Source of the DNA: Anaerovorax odorimutans DSM 5092
GTDB taxonomy: Bacteria > Bacillota > Clostridia > Peptostreptococcales > Anaerovoracaceae
Direction: 5' to 3'
DNA length: 64,000 nucleotides
NCBI RefSeq assembly: GCF_000426305.1
Contig: NZ_KE384518.1
Span: forward strand, 1-64,000
A program made the position numbers and the translations under genes. Below, in pieces: positions 54,911 through 64,000 of this stretch (positions are counted from its first letter, which is position 1; each line of letters begins with the position of its first letter). The notes below the pieces were generated by a model, which did no database searches, was not told the DNA's origin, and saw only the letters and a list, made by a program, of their open reading frames with translations.

Positions 54911-56629
54911 TTATTTTTTTGTATTGCCGTAAAGAATATCCATAGATTTAAACAGCTCTTTTTTTATACTGTTATTAACAGTTGTTTTAAGGGGAAGAAT
55001 TATAATATAATCATTATCTTGTAGATATGATCTGCCAGTAATGACTTTGTAAACTTCTCCTGATGCCATAGATTTATTAAGATATAAAGATACTGGGTTT
55101 TTTATCCATATGACCTTAAATCCATTTCTTATACTATAGCTGTCTATCATAATTCTTGAGCTTTCTCCCAGATAGCTTATAACTAAATCATTTCCCTTTG
55201 TCATAGTAATTTTATCTGCTCCAAGAGCATAAAAAGTATCACTCAAAGGAAGCAGCAATACATCATTTGTTCCTTTCTGTACAGGTAAAAATTCTTTATT
55301 AATTTTATAATAGTAAATTTGTCCATTATTATAATACCAATACTCTCCGCATTTTGCAAAAAATGAATTTTTTAATATTTCTTTTGCTTCATCTGAAATA
55401 GACAGATTGTCCATAACTTCTTTTAAATCATTTGGTTTCTTAACTGTTTCTAATCTATATTCATATTTTTTATGTAGGATTCTAATATTTTCTCCATCTA
55501 AACTAAGAATATAATCAATATTTCCAATAAAGCCTTGATTTTTTTCATATATTTTAACCGTGAAAATATTTTCTGTTTCCTGTATATCATTAAATGCTGA
55601 TTTGTCTAATTGAATTTGTCTATCGCCCAGAAAAAATTTTGCAGACTCCCCTTCTTTTAATCCATGTATTTGCAATTTTTGAAAATCATCAATATATGAA
55701 TCCAATAATTTTTTCTGTTTTCCATCTTCACCTTCAATAGTTAGATAATAATCTCTTTCTATTCCATCTAATTCTTGCGGCAGTATGGTTGATGTATAAA
55801 TTCCGGCAGCACCCATATCAAATAATTTATCTGCGTATTCAATATCATTTATAGGATGCACATATACTTTAATGCCATTATTGGAAATTTCTTTACATAA
55901 GCCTTTTTCTGCATAATAGGACTGCATTGTAACCGCATATAAATCATTCTTTTTTGCAAAATCTATAATTTCATCAGCTTTTGGATTCTCCTGTAAATAT
56001 AAAGTTAATATTATATTCTTAAACCCCAAGGATTTTACTTCATCATATTCTTCAAAGCTATATATTTGAGGAACCATTCTATCAATATAATCAGGATAAG
56101 ATTCTGCAATTATATTCAGAAGCTTTAAATTATCTCCTTTAGTATCTGTTACAATTCTCACATCAGGAGCATTATCTAGTATCTTTGTAAGTTTATCAAA
56201 GGTAAGCACTTCCAATTGTCCGAATATTTTTAGTCTTAGGAAGCTGTCTTCACGTAATTTATCATCGAACTTTGAGCCTAAATAATGCTCAATAGTTCTG
56301 TCCCAATCATGAAGCATTATTATTTTATTATCTTTTGAAATTTCCATATCAAGTTCTATCATTTTATAGCCATTGATTATAGCATCATTTACTGCTTCTA
56401 CGGAATTGCTTGTTTCATAACCTTTATATATTCCTCCCCCATGAGCAATGGCTTTTTCATAATTTCTTACTTCAGTTTCATTTTCTTGTTCAACTTTTTC
56501 AAGTGCAAAGCTGTAAACAGATGTTAGCTGTAACAATATTACTGTAATTATTAATACCCAAGAAGCCTTTATGTATAATATTTTTCTAGCTCTAAAAGAA
56601 CACCTTTGTTTTATATCTATGCTATACAT
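54911..56629 (-). CDS. Glycerophosphodiester phosphodiesterase fused to a stalk-like domain
   Basis: Start ATG 56629 (MYSIDIKQ) is preferred; the longer frame from 56740 has no ribosome-binding site, though the one for 56629 (AGGG, 3 nt away) is also poor. The 572-aa protein has an N-terminal signal anchor (WVLIITVILLQLTSVYSFA), then a GDPD domain with IAHGGG, ELDMEISKD and LHDWDR. The C-terminal third (LLLPLSDTFYALGADKI and a long beta segment) resembles the copper-amine-oxidase N-terminal-like domain seen in many clostridial surface proteins. It probably degrades extracellular glycerophosphodiesters. Confidence 0.82.
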   Translation of the reverse strand: MYSIDIKQRCSFRARKILYIKASWVLIITVILLQLTSVYSFALEKVEQENETEVRNYEKAIAHGGGIYKGYETSNSVEAVNDAIINGYKMIELDMEISKDNKIIMLHDWDRTIEHYLGSKFDDKLREDSFLRLKIFGQLEVLTFDKLTKILDNAPDVRIVTDTKGDNLKLLNIIAESYPDYIDRMVPQIYSFEEYDEVKSLGFKNIILTLYLQENPKADEIIDFAKKNDLYAVTMQSYYAEKGLCKEISNNGIKVYVHPINDIEYADKLFDMGAAGIYTSTILPQELDGIERDYYLTIEGEDGKQKKLLDSYIDDFQKLQIHGLKEGESAKFFLGDRQIQLDKSAFNDIQETENIFTVKIYEKNQGFIGNIDYILSLDGENIRILHKKYEYRLETVKKPNDLKEVMDNLSISDEAKEILKNSFFAKCGEYWYYNNGQIYYYKINKEFLPVQKGTNDVLLLPLSDTFYALGADKITMTKGNDLVISYLGESSRIMIDSYSIRNGFKVIWIKNPVSLYLNKSMASGEVYKVITGRSYLQDNDYIIILPLKTTVNNSIKKELFKSMDILYGNTKK

Positions 56630-56854
56630 ATACCCTAATTTAACCTTTCTACATTTAAAACATAAATTATACTGCAATTGTAATTTTATAAAAATTTCAA
56701 TATTAAAGTTTTTATTTACACTTTCAATATCGTAATCCATCAGATATTTAAATTATTTATACTCTTTGCTGTATTTCTTATGATAAAAAATTTCAGCAAA
56801 CTAATAATGATATATTAATTTGCTGAATGTTAATTTTAAAAAGTATAAAATTAT

Positions 56855-58930
56855 TTAATTTTTTTCATCATTATCTGATTCCTTGTCTAGCATAGTTTTA
56901 TCTTCTAAAATTTCGTCATTACTATCTAATATAGTTTCATCTTCTGAAATTTCATCTTTACTATCTAATACGTTTTCATCATCTGTGGAAATTTCATTAT
57001 TTTCTTTAATACTTTCTAAACGCATAAGGTTTTCTGATTCAGCAGCTTCCTCAGCATTAGCTTTTTCGAGAACCTTTTCCATATCTCTAACTTCAGCAAT
57101 AAGCTGTTCACTGGTTTTTTCACCGGTAAATAAAGCTTCAAACTGTTCTCCATCTAATGTTTCTATTTCAAGAAGAGTATTTGCCACTAAATGAAGTTTA
57201 TCTATATTTTCAGATAATAACTTTTCGGCTTGATCAAAAGCATCTTGTATAATCCTTCGAACTTCTTCATCTATTTCAGAAGCCATTTCTTCTGAGTGAT
57301 TTTTTCTTGTGGAAAAATCTTTTCCTAAAAAGACTTCATCTGATGAACTATAGTTTACAGTTCCTATCTTTTCACTGAATCCATATTTTGTAACCATATC
57401 TCTTGCAATATCAGTAGCTCTCTCAATATCATTGCTTGCACCAGTACTAATATCGTTTAAAGTAAGTTTTTCAGCAACTCTGCCTCCTAACAAGTGTACA
57501 ATCTGTTCTTCCATCGTTGTCTTTGTGGCATAATATTTATCTTCTTTTGGAAGAATCATAGTAAATCCACCAGCTCTACCCCTCGGAATAATAGTTACTT
57601 GATGTACAGGGTCTGTATTTGGCATCATTCTAGCAATAAGGGCATGACCGGCTTCATGAAATGCCGTAAGCTTTCTTTCTGTTTCACTTATTACTCTGCT
57701 CTTCTTTTCCGGTCCTGCAATTACCTTTGTAATGGATTCTTCAATTTCATCCATACGAATTTTTCTTCCGTTTCTTCTTGCAGTTAAAAGCGCTGCTTCA
57801 TTTAATAAGTTTTCTATATCAGCAGGAGTAAATCCTGGTGTTCTTCTTGCTAAAACTTTAGGATCAACGGTCTCATCTAACGGCTTATTCTTTGAATGTA
57901 CTTTAAAAATTGCCTCTCTGCCTTTAATATCAGGAATTCCGATAACAACTTGTCTGTCAAATCTTCCCGGTCTTAATAATGCAGGATCTAATACGTCCGG
58001 TCTATTTGTAGCTGCAAGAATGATAATTCCTGTATTTTCACCAAATCCATCAAGTTCTACAAGCAATTGATTTAAAGTTTGCTCACGTTCATCATTTCCT
58101 CCGCCTAAACCTGCGCCTCTTTTTCTGCCCACTGCATCAATTTCATCTATAAAAACAATACATGGTGAACTTTTCTTTGCCTGTTCAAATAAATCTCTTA
58201 CTCTGGAGGCACCAACACCTACAAACATTTCTACAAAGTCTGAACCACTTATGCTGTAAAAAGGTACGCCGGCTTCTCCCGCTGCTGCTTTTGACAAATA
58301 TGTTTTACCTGTTCCCGGAGGACCTACAAGTAAAACACCTTTTGGTATCCTTGCACCTAGATCCCTATATTTTTTAGGATTTTTAAGAAAATCCACTATT
58401 TCAGAGAGTTCCTCTTTTTCTTCGTCTAATCCCGCGACATCGTTAAAGGTCACTTTTTTTAAGTCCTCATCCTTATGCAGCTTGGCCCTGCTTTTACCAA
58501 AGGACATGACTTTTCCGCCGCCCTGGCCTTGATTCATAAACATGAGCCAGAAGATGACGAAAATAACAATAATCACAAGAGTAGGAAGCATAGATAAAAA
58601 TATGGATTGCTTTTTCGGTTTTACACCGGCAACTTTTTTAATTTTTCCTTCCTTCATTTGAGGGAAAATATATTCTTCCTCAAGCATTTGTATTTCAAGG
58701 AAAGAAGGTGAATACATCACTACTTTTTCTCCTGATTTCAAGGTTCCTGATAATGTGGTATCAACTATTGTTATTTCTTTTACTTTTTCCTGATTTAAAT
58801 ATGAAGCAAAATCTGAATATGCTATCTCTTTTACCTCCTGTTGTTTACTGCCTTGATAAAACCAAGCTACTGCAAGAACAATGGCAAAAATAATAATATA
58901 TATACCTAAATTTTTAAAATTTCTCTTCAA
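56855..58930 (-). CDS. ftsH: ATP-dependent zinc metalloprotease FtsH
   Basis: The 691-aa membrane protease has two membrane helices (about residues 8-26 and 109-132), the AAA+ module with Walker A GPPGTGKT (203-210) and Walker B FIDEIDA, the second-region arginines (RPGRFDR), and the zinc site HEAGH (425-429). The C-terminal about 60 residues are an acidic extension built on a 13-residue repeat. It degrades misfolded membrane and regulatory proteins. Confidence 0.97.
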   Translation of the reverse strand: MKRNFKNLGIYIIIFAIVLAVAWFYQGSKQQEVKEIAYSDFASYLNQEKVKEITIVDTTLSGTLKSGEKVVMYSPSFLEIQMLEEEYIFPQMKEGKIKKVAGVKPKKQSIFLSMLPTLVIIVIFVIFWLMFMNQGQGGGKVMSFGKSRAKLHKDEDLKKVTFNDVAGLDEEKEELSEIVDFLKNPKKYRDLGARIPKGVLLVGPPGTGKTYLSKAAAGEAGVPFYSISGSDFVEMFVGVGASRVRDLFEQAKKSSPCIVFIDEIDAVGRKRGAGLGGGNDEREQTLNQLLVELDGFGENTGIIILAATNRPDVLDPALLRPGRFDRQVVIGIPDIKGREAIFKVHSKNKPLDETVDPKVLARRTPGFTPADIENLLNEAALLTARRNGRKIRMDEIEESITKVIAGPEKKSRVISETERKLTAFHEAGHALIARMMPNTDPVHQVTIIPRGRAGGFTMILPKEDKYYATKTTMEEQIVHLLGGRVAEKLTLNDISTGASNDIERATDIARDMVTKYGFSEKIGTVNYSSSDEVFLGKDFSTRKNHSEEMASEIDEEVRRIIQDAFDQAEKLLSENIDKLHLVANTLLEIETLDGEQFEALFTGEKTSEQLIAEVRDMEKVLEKANAEEAAESENLMRLESIKENNEISTDDENVLDSKDEISEDETILDSNDEILEDKTMLDKESDNDEKN
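56891..57007 (-). repeat. 39-bp tandem repeat in the 3' end of ftsH
   Basis: About three copies of a 39-bp unit (56891-56929, 56930-56968, 56969-57007) encode acidic 13-residue units of the form LDS-DEI-ED-T-. The first two copies are close; the third is diverged. The unit keeps frame, so copy changes would alter tail length without killing FtsH. Confidence 0.8.
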
Positions 58931-59006
58931 TGTATGTTATTCCTCCCTTTACAATATATATGATTTTATTTTTTTGTACAAAATCACGTTTAACAGTTTA
59001 TCATAT

Positions 59007-60374
59007 CTAAATACTATATTCAAGTAAAAGGATATGCGCCGTTTCCTCTTTTAACCTATAATTTTCGCTGATCCTATAACCAATTATCCATATCACCTCT
59101 GAACCTAAGCAAACTAATGGGATAAAATCTCTTCTTTCTTTTTTAATTTTAGCATCTACAAAAAAATCTTGTAACTTCTTTGTACCTTTCATCCCTTTAG
59201 GACAAATATAATCACCTTGTTTCCTTGTCCTCAAAATTAATTTGCATCCACTATTTTTAATTTTATCATAATCAAAAGCCTGTGTATTCTCATTTAAACA
59301 AATATTCTTTAAATCCATTAAGATTTTTGACTTAAGATATCCGTTTAATTCATAATAATTATCTTTGTCATCATTTTTTTTATAAAGCTCTGCATTTCCA
59401 TAAGATATCCTTATACCATAGTCATTAGGAAAATCTACACTAGATGAAGTTTTTGCTTCTTCTAAAATATTCTCTGCAGCTTTAAGATGTACTGCAGAAA
59501 TATCTTGAATCAATCCGATTTTTTTAAAAAGCCTAATGATAACTCTATTTCTAACAGCAGGATATAAATTTTTAAGAATATTAAGATCAATGCTAATTAA
59601 ATTTTCTTCATTTTGCTTAGCATACTTTTCAATTATTTTGTCAACAACACTATAAATATATTCTTTATCCTCTTTTGCAATATTAGCCAAACGATTTAAT
59701 GCCAGCATAATATTTTTATTAAAGTTTTCCTCAATATATGGTATCAATTCAAGTCTCACTTTATTCCTTGTATAAATAGCCTGTAAATTTGTATGATCAA
59801 TTCGGGGATTTAAATTATTCACAGCACAATATTCTTCTATTTCTTTTCTGCTTATATCAAGAAGAGGTCTTATTATTGAAAATCCTCCCTCACCACTACG
59901 CATATATTCAATTCCCGAAAGTCCATCTGTACCTGTACCACGTATTATTCTCATTAACAAAGTTTCTGCCTGATCATTAAGATTTTGAGCTACTGCTATT
60001 TTAACTTTTTGAGAATTTATTTTATTTGCTATTTTATAAAACGACTTATAACGGACATTTCTTCCTGCCTCTTCACCTGAAATTCCTTCATCACTTGCAA
60101 TCTTATTTACATCATATGTAAAGCTATAACAAGGTATATCATATTTTTTGCAAAGTAATTCAACATAATTTTGATCCTCTTCTGCTGCACCTGGTCTAAA
60201 TTGATGATTAACATGTACTGCATGAAGAGTAATATTAAATTCTTCCCTGATTTCATTAAGAACATGAAAAAGGCACACCGAATCTGGACCTCCTGAAAGT
60301 CCTATTACGATATGCTCTCCTTTTTCTAACAATCCATTATTTAAAATAGTATTTTTTACTTTTTCTATAATCAT
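59007..60374 (-). CDS. tilS: tRNA(Ile)-lysidine synthetase TilS
   Basis: The PP-loop SGGPDS is at residues 27-32 if the start is ATG 60374 (MIIEKVKN), which fits family length; an in-frame GTG 36 nt upstream is possible and neither has a clear ribosome-binding site. The 455-aa protein has the N-terminal ATPase, middle and C-terminal TilS domains. It makes lysidine in tRNA-Ile(CAU). hpt, usually between tilS and ftsH, is absent. Confidence 0.94.
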   Translation of the reverse strand: MIIEKVKNTILNNGLLEKGEHIVIGLSGGPDSVCLFHVLNEIREEFNITLHAVHVNHQFRPGAAEEDQNYVELLCKKYDIPCYSFTYDVNKIASDEGISGEEAGRNVRYKSFYKIANKINSQKVKIAVAQNLNDQAETLLMRIIRGTGTDGLSGIEYMRSGEGGFSIIRPLLDISRKEIEEYCAVNNLNPRIDHTNLQAIYTRNKVRLELIPYIEENFNKNIMLALNRLANIAKEDKEYIYSVVDKIIEKYAKQNEENLISIDLNILKNLYPAVRNRVIIRLFKKIGLIQDISAVHLKAAENILEEAKTSSSVDFPNDYGIRISYGNAELYKKNDDKDNYYELNGYLKSKILMDLKNICLNENTQAFDYDKIKNSGCKLILRTRKQGDYICPKGMKGTKKLQDFFVDAKIKKERRDFIPLVCLGSEVIWIIGYRISENYRLKEETAHILLLEYSI

Positions 60375-60514
60375 AATTTTATTATATTGTTTCCACATTA
60401 TATAGACCACTTTATAACTGCAGACATGATTTCAATAATTTCCAACTTACAGCAACACTGTATCAATCATAGAAATCATTATAACATATTTTTCTATATT
60501 AGAGTTATTAATAT

Positions 60515-62338
60515 TTAATTTACCACTGCTGTAATAACTGTCATATCATCTTTTTCTTTTAATCCATAACGTTCAACTGCTTTATTTATAATCAGATCAG
60601 ACATGGTCTGCGGATCTTTTGACTTGATATTTACAATAGTATCTATAAGCCAGTCAAGCTGCCTGTCTTCTCTGTCTGCATCTGTAATCCCATCAGATAC
60701 AATTATAATTTCATCACCTTTACGAACTTTAATATCTATAGAATCCACAGAAATCCTGTTTATTATACCTATTGGAAGTGCTGCAATTTTAATAGCCTCA
60801 ACATGATCGCCTCTTTTAATAAAAGTAGCCGCCGCGCCGATTTTAAACAATTGCAGATTTCCCGTATTTCTATTCAAAATACCCATATCCACAGTGGAAA
60901 AAATTTCTTCTGTGGAATTAGCAAGAAGTAAAGAATTTATTGTTCTTAATGCAAGTTCTATATCGAAACCTGCTTTCAATAAATTATGCAAGGTTGAAAT
61001 AGTAAGACCACTCTCATCTGCTGCCCGTCTTCCTTTTCCCATTCCATCACTCAAAGCAAGAATATAATCTCCATTTTTCATTTCCGTGCATAAATAACTA
61101 TCACCCGAAATATTATCTTCTTTTGCATAACCTGAAACTCCCACGTCTACGTTATATCTCGGTTTTTGCATTATATTTGCCTTCTCGGGCTTGTCCAAAT
61201 CCAAAATCATATTTTTTGTTAATCTTGTCAATGCTTTAAACTGCATAGGAATTATAGATTGACTATCTTTTGTTCTGCCATACAATGCAGCAAGTTTTTC
61301 AAAAGTTTCTAAATATCCATGCAATGTATTTTTAATTTTTTCTCTGGAAATAAGATCATAATATTGCTCACAATCTCTTAATCTTGCTAAAAGTATCTCC
61401 AATTTATAAATCAATTTTTGAGGCAGGAACATAAAAATTACAGCTGCGATAATAGGATCTGCCGCAGTTAAATAAAGTTCCGGATATCCTTTTATCATTC
61501 CAAATCCCAAACAGACTGCAATAAAACATGTTCCCGTCACTATTCTGCTTAATCCTGTAAAAAATCCTGCAACCATACCGCTACAGGCAAAAATCCCTAT
61601 AATCGCAGGAGTTCCTGAAGCTACCATCATAAGTGTAAGTCCTGAAGCAATACCTGCCAAACCACCTTCCATTACACCCATTTTATACCCAATAAAAAGT
61701 GATATAAAAAGTGATACTACATACACAGGAGAAAAAAATGCAATCGTATCTATTCCGAGTCCGCCTACGGCAAGAATAGAAACTGCCGATAAGACTACAA
61801 TGCCCTGAGCAATAGGTTTTTCTTTTTCATTGCTTTTATCCATTATATTAAAAAAGAAATAAAATAAATATACAAAACCAACAACTAATACAGCTTCCAT
61901 ACATAACATTATAATGTCATATTTAAAAACAATTGGTCCGGTAATAATTATAAATGCTTTTACAATACTGGTAATAGCAGCCGTTATTATCCCTACTCCA
62001 AGCAATGAAAGTTTTCTCTTATTCAACAAAAAGAATACTGCACCACAAATTACAGTGGCAATTATATCTCCCCATACATCATAGCCTGTCCACTTATTAG
62101 TAAACGATCCGAGAAGAATAAACGGCAGTGCATAAACATTGATTTTACCTCTTGACATTAATACCGCCGTTAACGCAGGTCCGCATGGGAAAATATTTTC
62201 AAATAAAGCTACTCTTCCAAGAAGAAATGAAACACCTGCCAAAGCAATTAAGTTTATATAATACCCTATTTTTATTTTTGTTCCTGCTATCGCAGATTTT
62301 TCTTTTTTATTAAACAATGCATCTAACAACAATTCCAC
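60515..62338 (-). CDS. spoIIE: Stage II sporulation phosphatase SpoIIE (short)
   Basis: Start GTG 62338 has AAAGGGG 8 nt upstream. The 607-aa protein has about ten N-terminal membrane helices (to about residue 300), a short linker, and a C-terminal PP2C phosphatase (DNISGDSYL, LSDGMGKGRRAADES, SDGITD). SpoIIE dephosphorylates SpoIIAA to activate sigmaF in the forespore. It is shorter than the roughly 830-aa Bacillus protein, mainly between membrane and PP2C domains. It shows that the organism is or was a spore former. Confidence 0.93.
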   Translation of the reverse strand: MELLLDALFNKKEKSAIAGTKIKIGYYINLIALAGVSFLLGRVALFENIFPCGPALTAVLMSRGKINVYALPFILLGSFTNKWTGYDVWGDIIATVICGAVFFLLNKRKLSLLGVGIITAAITSIVKAFIIITGPIVFKYDIIMLCMEAVLVVGFVYLFYFFFNIMDKSNEKEKPIAQGIVVLSAVSILAVGGLGIDTIAFFSPVYVVSLFISLFIGYKMGVMEGGLAGIASGLTLMMVASGTPAIIGIFACSGMVAGFFTGLSRIVTGTCFIAVCLGFGMIKGYPELYLTAADPIIAAVIFMFLPQKLIYKLEILLARLRDCEQYYDLISREKIKNTLHGYLETFEKLAALYGRTKDSQSIIPMQFKALTRLTKNMILDLDKPEKANIMQKPRYNVDVGVSGYAKEDNISGDSYLCTEMKNGDYILALSDGMGKGRRAADESGLTISTLHNLLKAGFDIELALRTINSLLLANSTEEIFSTVDMGILNRNTGNLQLFKIGAAATFIKRGDHVEAIKIAALPIGIINRISVDSIDIKVRKGDEIIIVSDGITDADREDRQLDWLIDTIVNIKSKDPQTMSDLIINKAVERYGLKEKDDMTVITAVVN

Positions 62339-62405
62339 TAAAATCACCCCTTTGTAAGTATTATAGCGAGATGATTTGTATAAATATGTTGTAATTTGCA
62401 TAATA

Positions 62406-62441
62406 TACGTAGTATTTTCCATCAATTTCTACGTAGTTTTT
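62406..62441. repeat. Direct repeats TACGTAGT-TTT upstream of spoIIE
   Basis: TACGTAGTATTT (62406-62417) and TACGTAGTTTTT (62430-62441) are in the same orientation, 24 bp apart, in the 107-bp gap before spoIIE. Each contains the palindrome TACGTA. They may be binding sites of a regulator. Confidence 0.35.
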
Positions 62442-62445
62442 ACAA

Positions 62446-63246
62446 TTAATCTTGAATGTCGAAAAATTTCATTGCATTTTGACAAGTTGTATTCACCACT
62501 TGCTCATAACTGATACCTTTTATTTCTGCAATCTTTGCTGCTGTGTACTCTACAAAAGGAGGCATATTTCTTTTCCCTCTATGAGGTACAGGTGTCAAAT
62601 ATGGTGAATCTGTTTCTATTAACATTTTTTCTAAAGGAATAGTTTCTACAACCTCTATTCCTTTTTTTGCATTCTTATAAGTTATAGGTCCTGCTATAGA
62701 AATAGTACCTCCAAGCTTAATATATTGCTTTGCAAGTTCACTGCTTCCTGAAAAACAATGAATTAATAGCTTTGCATCTCCGTTAAACTTATCCAACCTG
62801 CTTTTACTGAAAACGCCTTCTTCTTTCAAAATTGTAAGCACATCTTCGTGTGCATCTCTGTCATGTATTACAATTGGCATACCAAGTTCAATGGCAAGTT
62901 GAATTTGACGTCTAAACCAATATTTTTGAACATCTCTTTCAGAATTGTCATAATAATAATCAAGTCCAATTTCACCAATTGCCTGCACTTTCTTTTTCTT
63001 AGCAAGTCCCTTAAACATAATCATAGCTGCCTCATCCATACTATTTGTGTCATGGGGATGACATCCTACAGCTGCATAACACCAAGGATATTTTGCAGCA
63101 TGTTCTGTAGCTTTTACAGAGCTTTCCAAATCAAACCCAATATCCATAACATACGACATCTTGGCATCTTCTATTGCCTTTATAATTGTTTCTCTGTCAG
63201 AATCATATTCTTCTGAATTTATATGAGCATGTGAATCAAATAACAT
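62446..63246 (-). CDS. tatD: TatD family metal-dependent DNase
   Basis: The 266-aa TIM-barrel hydrolase has the metal ligands LFDSHAHI (residues 2-9), GEIGLDYYYD, VIHDRDAHED, LIHCFSG and TDSPYLTPVPHRG. TatD acts on DNA 3' ends and in quality control. It follows metG by 36 bp, the metG-tatD order of many Firmicutes. Confidence 0.96.
   Translation of the reverse strand: MLFDSHAHINSEEYDSDRETIIKAIEDAKMSYVMDIGFDLESSVKATEHAAKYPWCYAAVGCHPHDTNSMDEAAMIMFKGLAKKKKVQAIGEIGLDYYYDNSERDVQKYWFRRQIQLAIELGMPIVIHDRDAHEDVLTILKEEGVFSKSRLDKFNGDAKLLIHCFSGSSELAKQYIKLGGTISIAGPITYKNAKKGIEVVETIPLEKMLIETDSPYLTPVPHRGKRNMPPFVEYTAAKIAEIKGISYEQVVNTTCQNAMKFFDIQD
62457..62463 (+). promoter_or_regulatory. Possible Spo0A box
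   Basis: A perfect TGTCGAA heptamer lies inside the 3' end of tatD, about 120 bp upstream of the spoIIE start. Bacillus spoIIE is activated by Spo0A. A single heptamer is weak evidence. Confidence 0.25.
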
Positions 63247-63282
63247 AAATAGACCATCCTTTTATTAAACAAATAGCTGTTA

Positions 63283-64000
63283 TTATTGTACATTGTTTCC
63301 GTTCTGTGCTTCTGTAGTAACAAATTCAAGCTTATCCTTATTATCTGCAAATAATATCATACCTTTTGATTCTTCGCCTCTCAATTTAATAGGTTTTAAG
63401 TTGGCTACTACAATAACTTTTTTACCAACCATTTGCTCAGGTGTATAATGCTTTGCAACTCCGGAAACTATTTGTCTTGTATCTGTTCCGATTTTTACTT
63501 TAGATACTAGAAGTTTGTCTGCCTTAGGGTGTTTCTTACATTCTAAGATTTCACCAACCTTCAAATCTATCTTATCAAAATCTTCTATTGTAATTTCTTC
63601 TTTAAATTGTGTAGGAGGCTCATCAGGCTGTGCACTTGGCTTCATAGCTTCTAATTCTTCCAATTCCTTTTCAATATCAAGTCTTGGGAAAATAGCTTTG
63701 CCTTTTTTAACCTTTTCCATACCAAGCATATCGAATACAAAAGCATCCTTCCATTCTACATCAGCATACCATATTCCAAGTTGTTTTCTTATTTCTTTTG
63801 ATGTAGTATGCATAAATGGATAAATTAATATTGAAATTATTCTAATTGATTCACAAAGATTATGAAGTACTGTATCCAATCTATCTTTTGTGGATTCGTC
63901 TTTAGCAAGCACCCAAGGCATAGTCTCATCTATATATTTGTTTGTTCGTCTTACGAGAATCCAAATTTCTTCTAACGCTTGACTAAAAGCAAATTTATTC
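63283..64000 (-). CDS. metG: Methionyl-tRNA synthetase, C-terminal part (runs off the window)
   Basis: The frame is open to the window edge, encoding about 238 residues of the C-terminal half: the anticodon-binding helical domain (ALEEIWILVRRTNKYIDE) and the C-terminal tRNA-binding OB domain (KIDLKVGEILECKKHPKADKLL). The catalytic HIGH/KMSKS part lies beyond 64000. The 5' end is missing only because the window ends. Confidence 0.95.
   Translation of the reverse strand, partial: NKFAFSQALEEIWILVRRTNKYIDETMPWVLAKDESTKDRLDTVLHNLCESIRIISILIYPFMHTTSKEIRKQLGIWYADVEWKDAFVFDMLGMEKVKKGKAIFPRLDIEKELEELEAMKPSAQPDEPPTQFKEEITIEDFDKIDLKVGEILECKKHPKADKLLVSKVKIGTDTRQIVSGVAKHYTPEQMVGKKVIVVANLKPIKLRGEESKGMILFADNKDKLEFVTTEAQNGNNVQ

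Noticed and set aside
60425-60470. ATGATTTC/GAAATCAT inverted repeat between spoIIE and tilS
   Set aside because: The arms are short, far apart and A/T-rich; chance is likely.
62848-63216. 122-codon plus-strand frame opposite tatD
   Set aside because: It is antisense to a gene with all catalytic motifs, and the product is Cys/His/Phe-rich in the manner of a shadow frame.
1-64000. CRISPR arrays, tRNA or rRNA genes
   Set aside because: I saw no regularly spaced repeats, no cloverleaf-like gene and no rRNA segments in the window.

Overview
The window is AT-rich DNA from a motile, endospore-forming, anaerobic low-GC Gram-positive bacterium, most likely a member of the Clostridia. The basis is a FliY/FliM-type switch, FliW-CsrA, FlbD, a SpoIIE homologue, a two-subunit iron-sulfur L-serine dehydratase, subunits of a biotin-dependent acyl-CoA decarboxylase, and a gene order (metG-tatD-spoIIE-tilS-ftsH-coaX-dus-greA-lysS) that recalls the Bacillus/Clostridium housekeeping arrangement. 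A Sedimentibacter- or Tissierella-like lineage is possible, but I cannot fix the genus by reading alone.

Region 1 (1-8.7 kb, minus strand): a large S-layer-homology (SLH) surface protein, a PilZ protein, and a satellite flagellar operon flgB-flhA-fliA-flgF/G-like with its own sigmaA promoter. The flgF/G-like gene ends early. flgB is separated from flgC-fliE, and flhF/flhG are absent from their usual place.

Region 2 (8.7-21.3 kb, plus strand): chemotaxis genes cheA-cheW-cheR-cheB, then the late flagellar genes flgM-flgN-flgK-flgL-DUF6470-fliW-csrA, then flagellin and a FliB-type flagellin lysine methylase. Candidate sigma28 promoters lie before cheA and flgM. The flagellin leader carries a hairpin with GGA in its loop plus a GGA-containing Shine-Dalgarno, the classic layout for CsrA repression.

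Region 3 (21.4-40.9 kb, minus strand): one roughly 19-kb early flagellar operon, flgC-fliE-fliF-fliG-fliH-fliI-fliJ-fliK-flgD-TIGR02530-flgE-flbD-motA-motB-fliM-fliY-cheY-fliO-fliP-fliQ-fliR-flhB-(FliK-like)-flhB2. It is preceded by a strong sigmaA promoter, a class I cyclic-di-GMP riboswitch and an intrinsic terminator, so high c-di-GMP should shut off motility as in the Clostridioides difficile flagellar operon. A second possible promoter lies after that terminator.

Region 4 (41-45 kb): an EF-G-like GTPase, then a decayed IS607-family element. Its tnpA has lost its catalytic middle and carries a nonsense codon, but its tnpB nuclease gene looks intact. A 23-codon remnant of an acetamidase-like gene and a perfect 19-bp hairpin follow.

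Region 5 (45-64 kb, minus strand): sdaAA/sdaAB, asnS, lysS, greA, dus, coaX, decarboxylase subunits (carboxyltransferase, OadG-like, biotin carrier, but no membrane beta subunit), a glycerophosphodiesterase fusion, ftsH with a repeat-built acidic tail, tilS, a short spoIIE, tatD and the 3' part of metG running off the end.

The genes together form a nearly complete motility and chemotaxis system under layered control (c-di-GMP riboswitch, sigma28/FlgM, FliW-CsrA), next to translation, cell-envelope and sporulation genes. fliD, fliS, flhF, flhG, cheC and cheD are not seen in the window.
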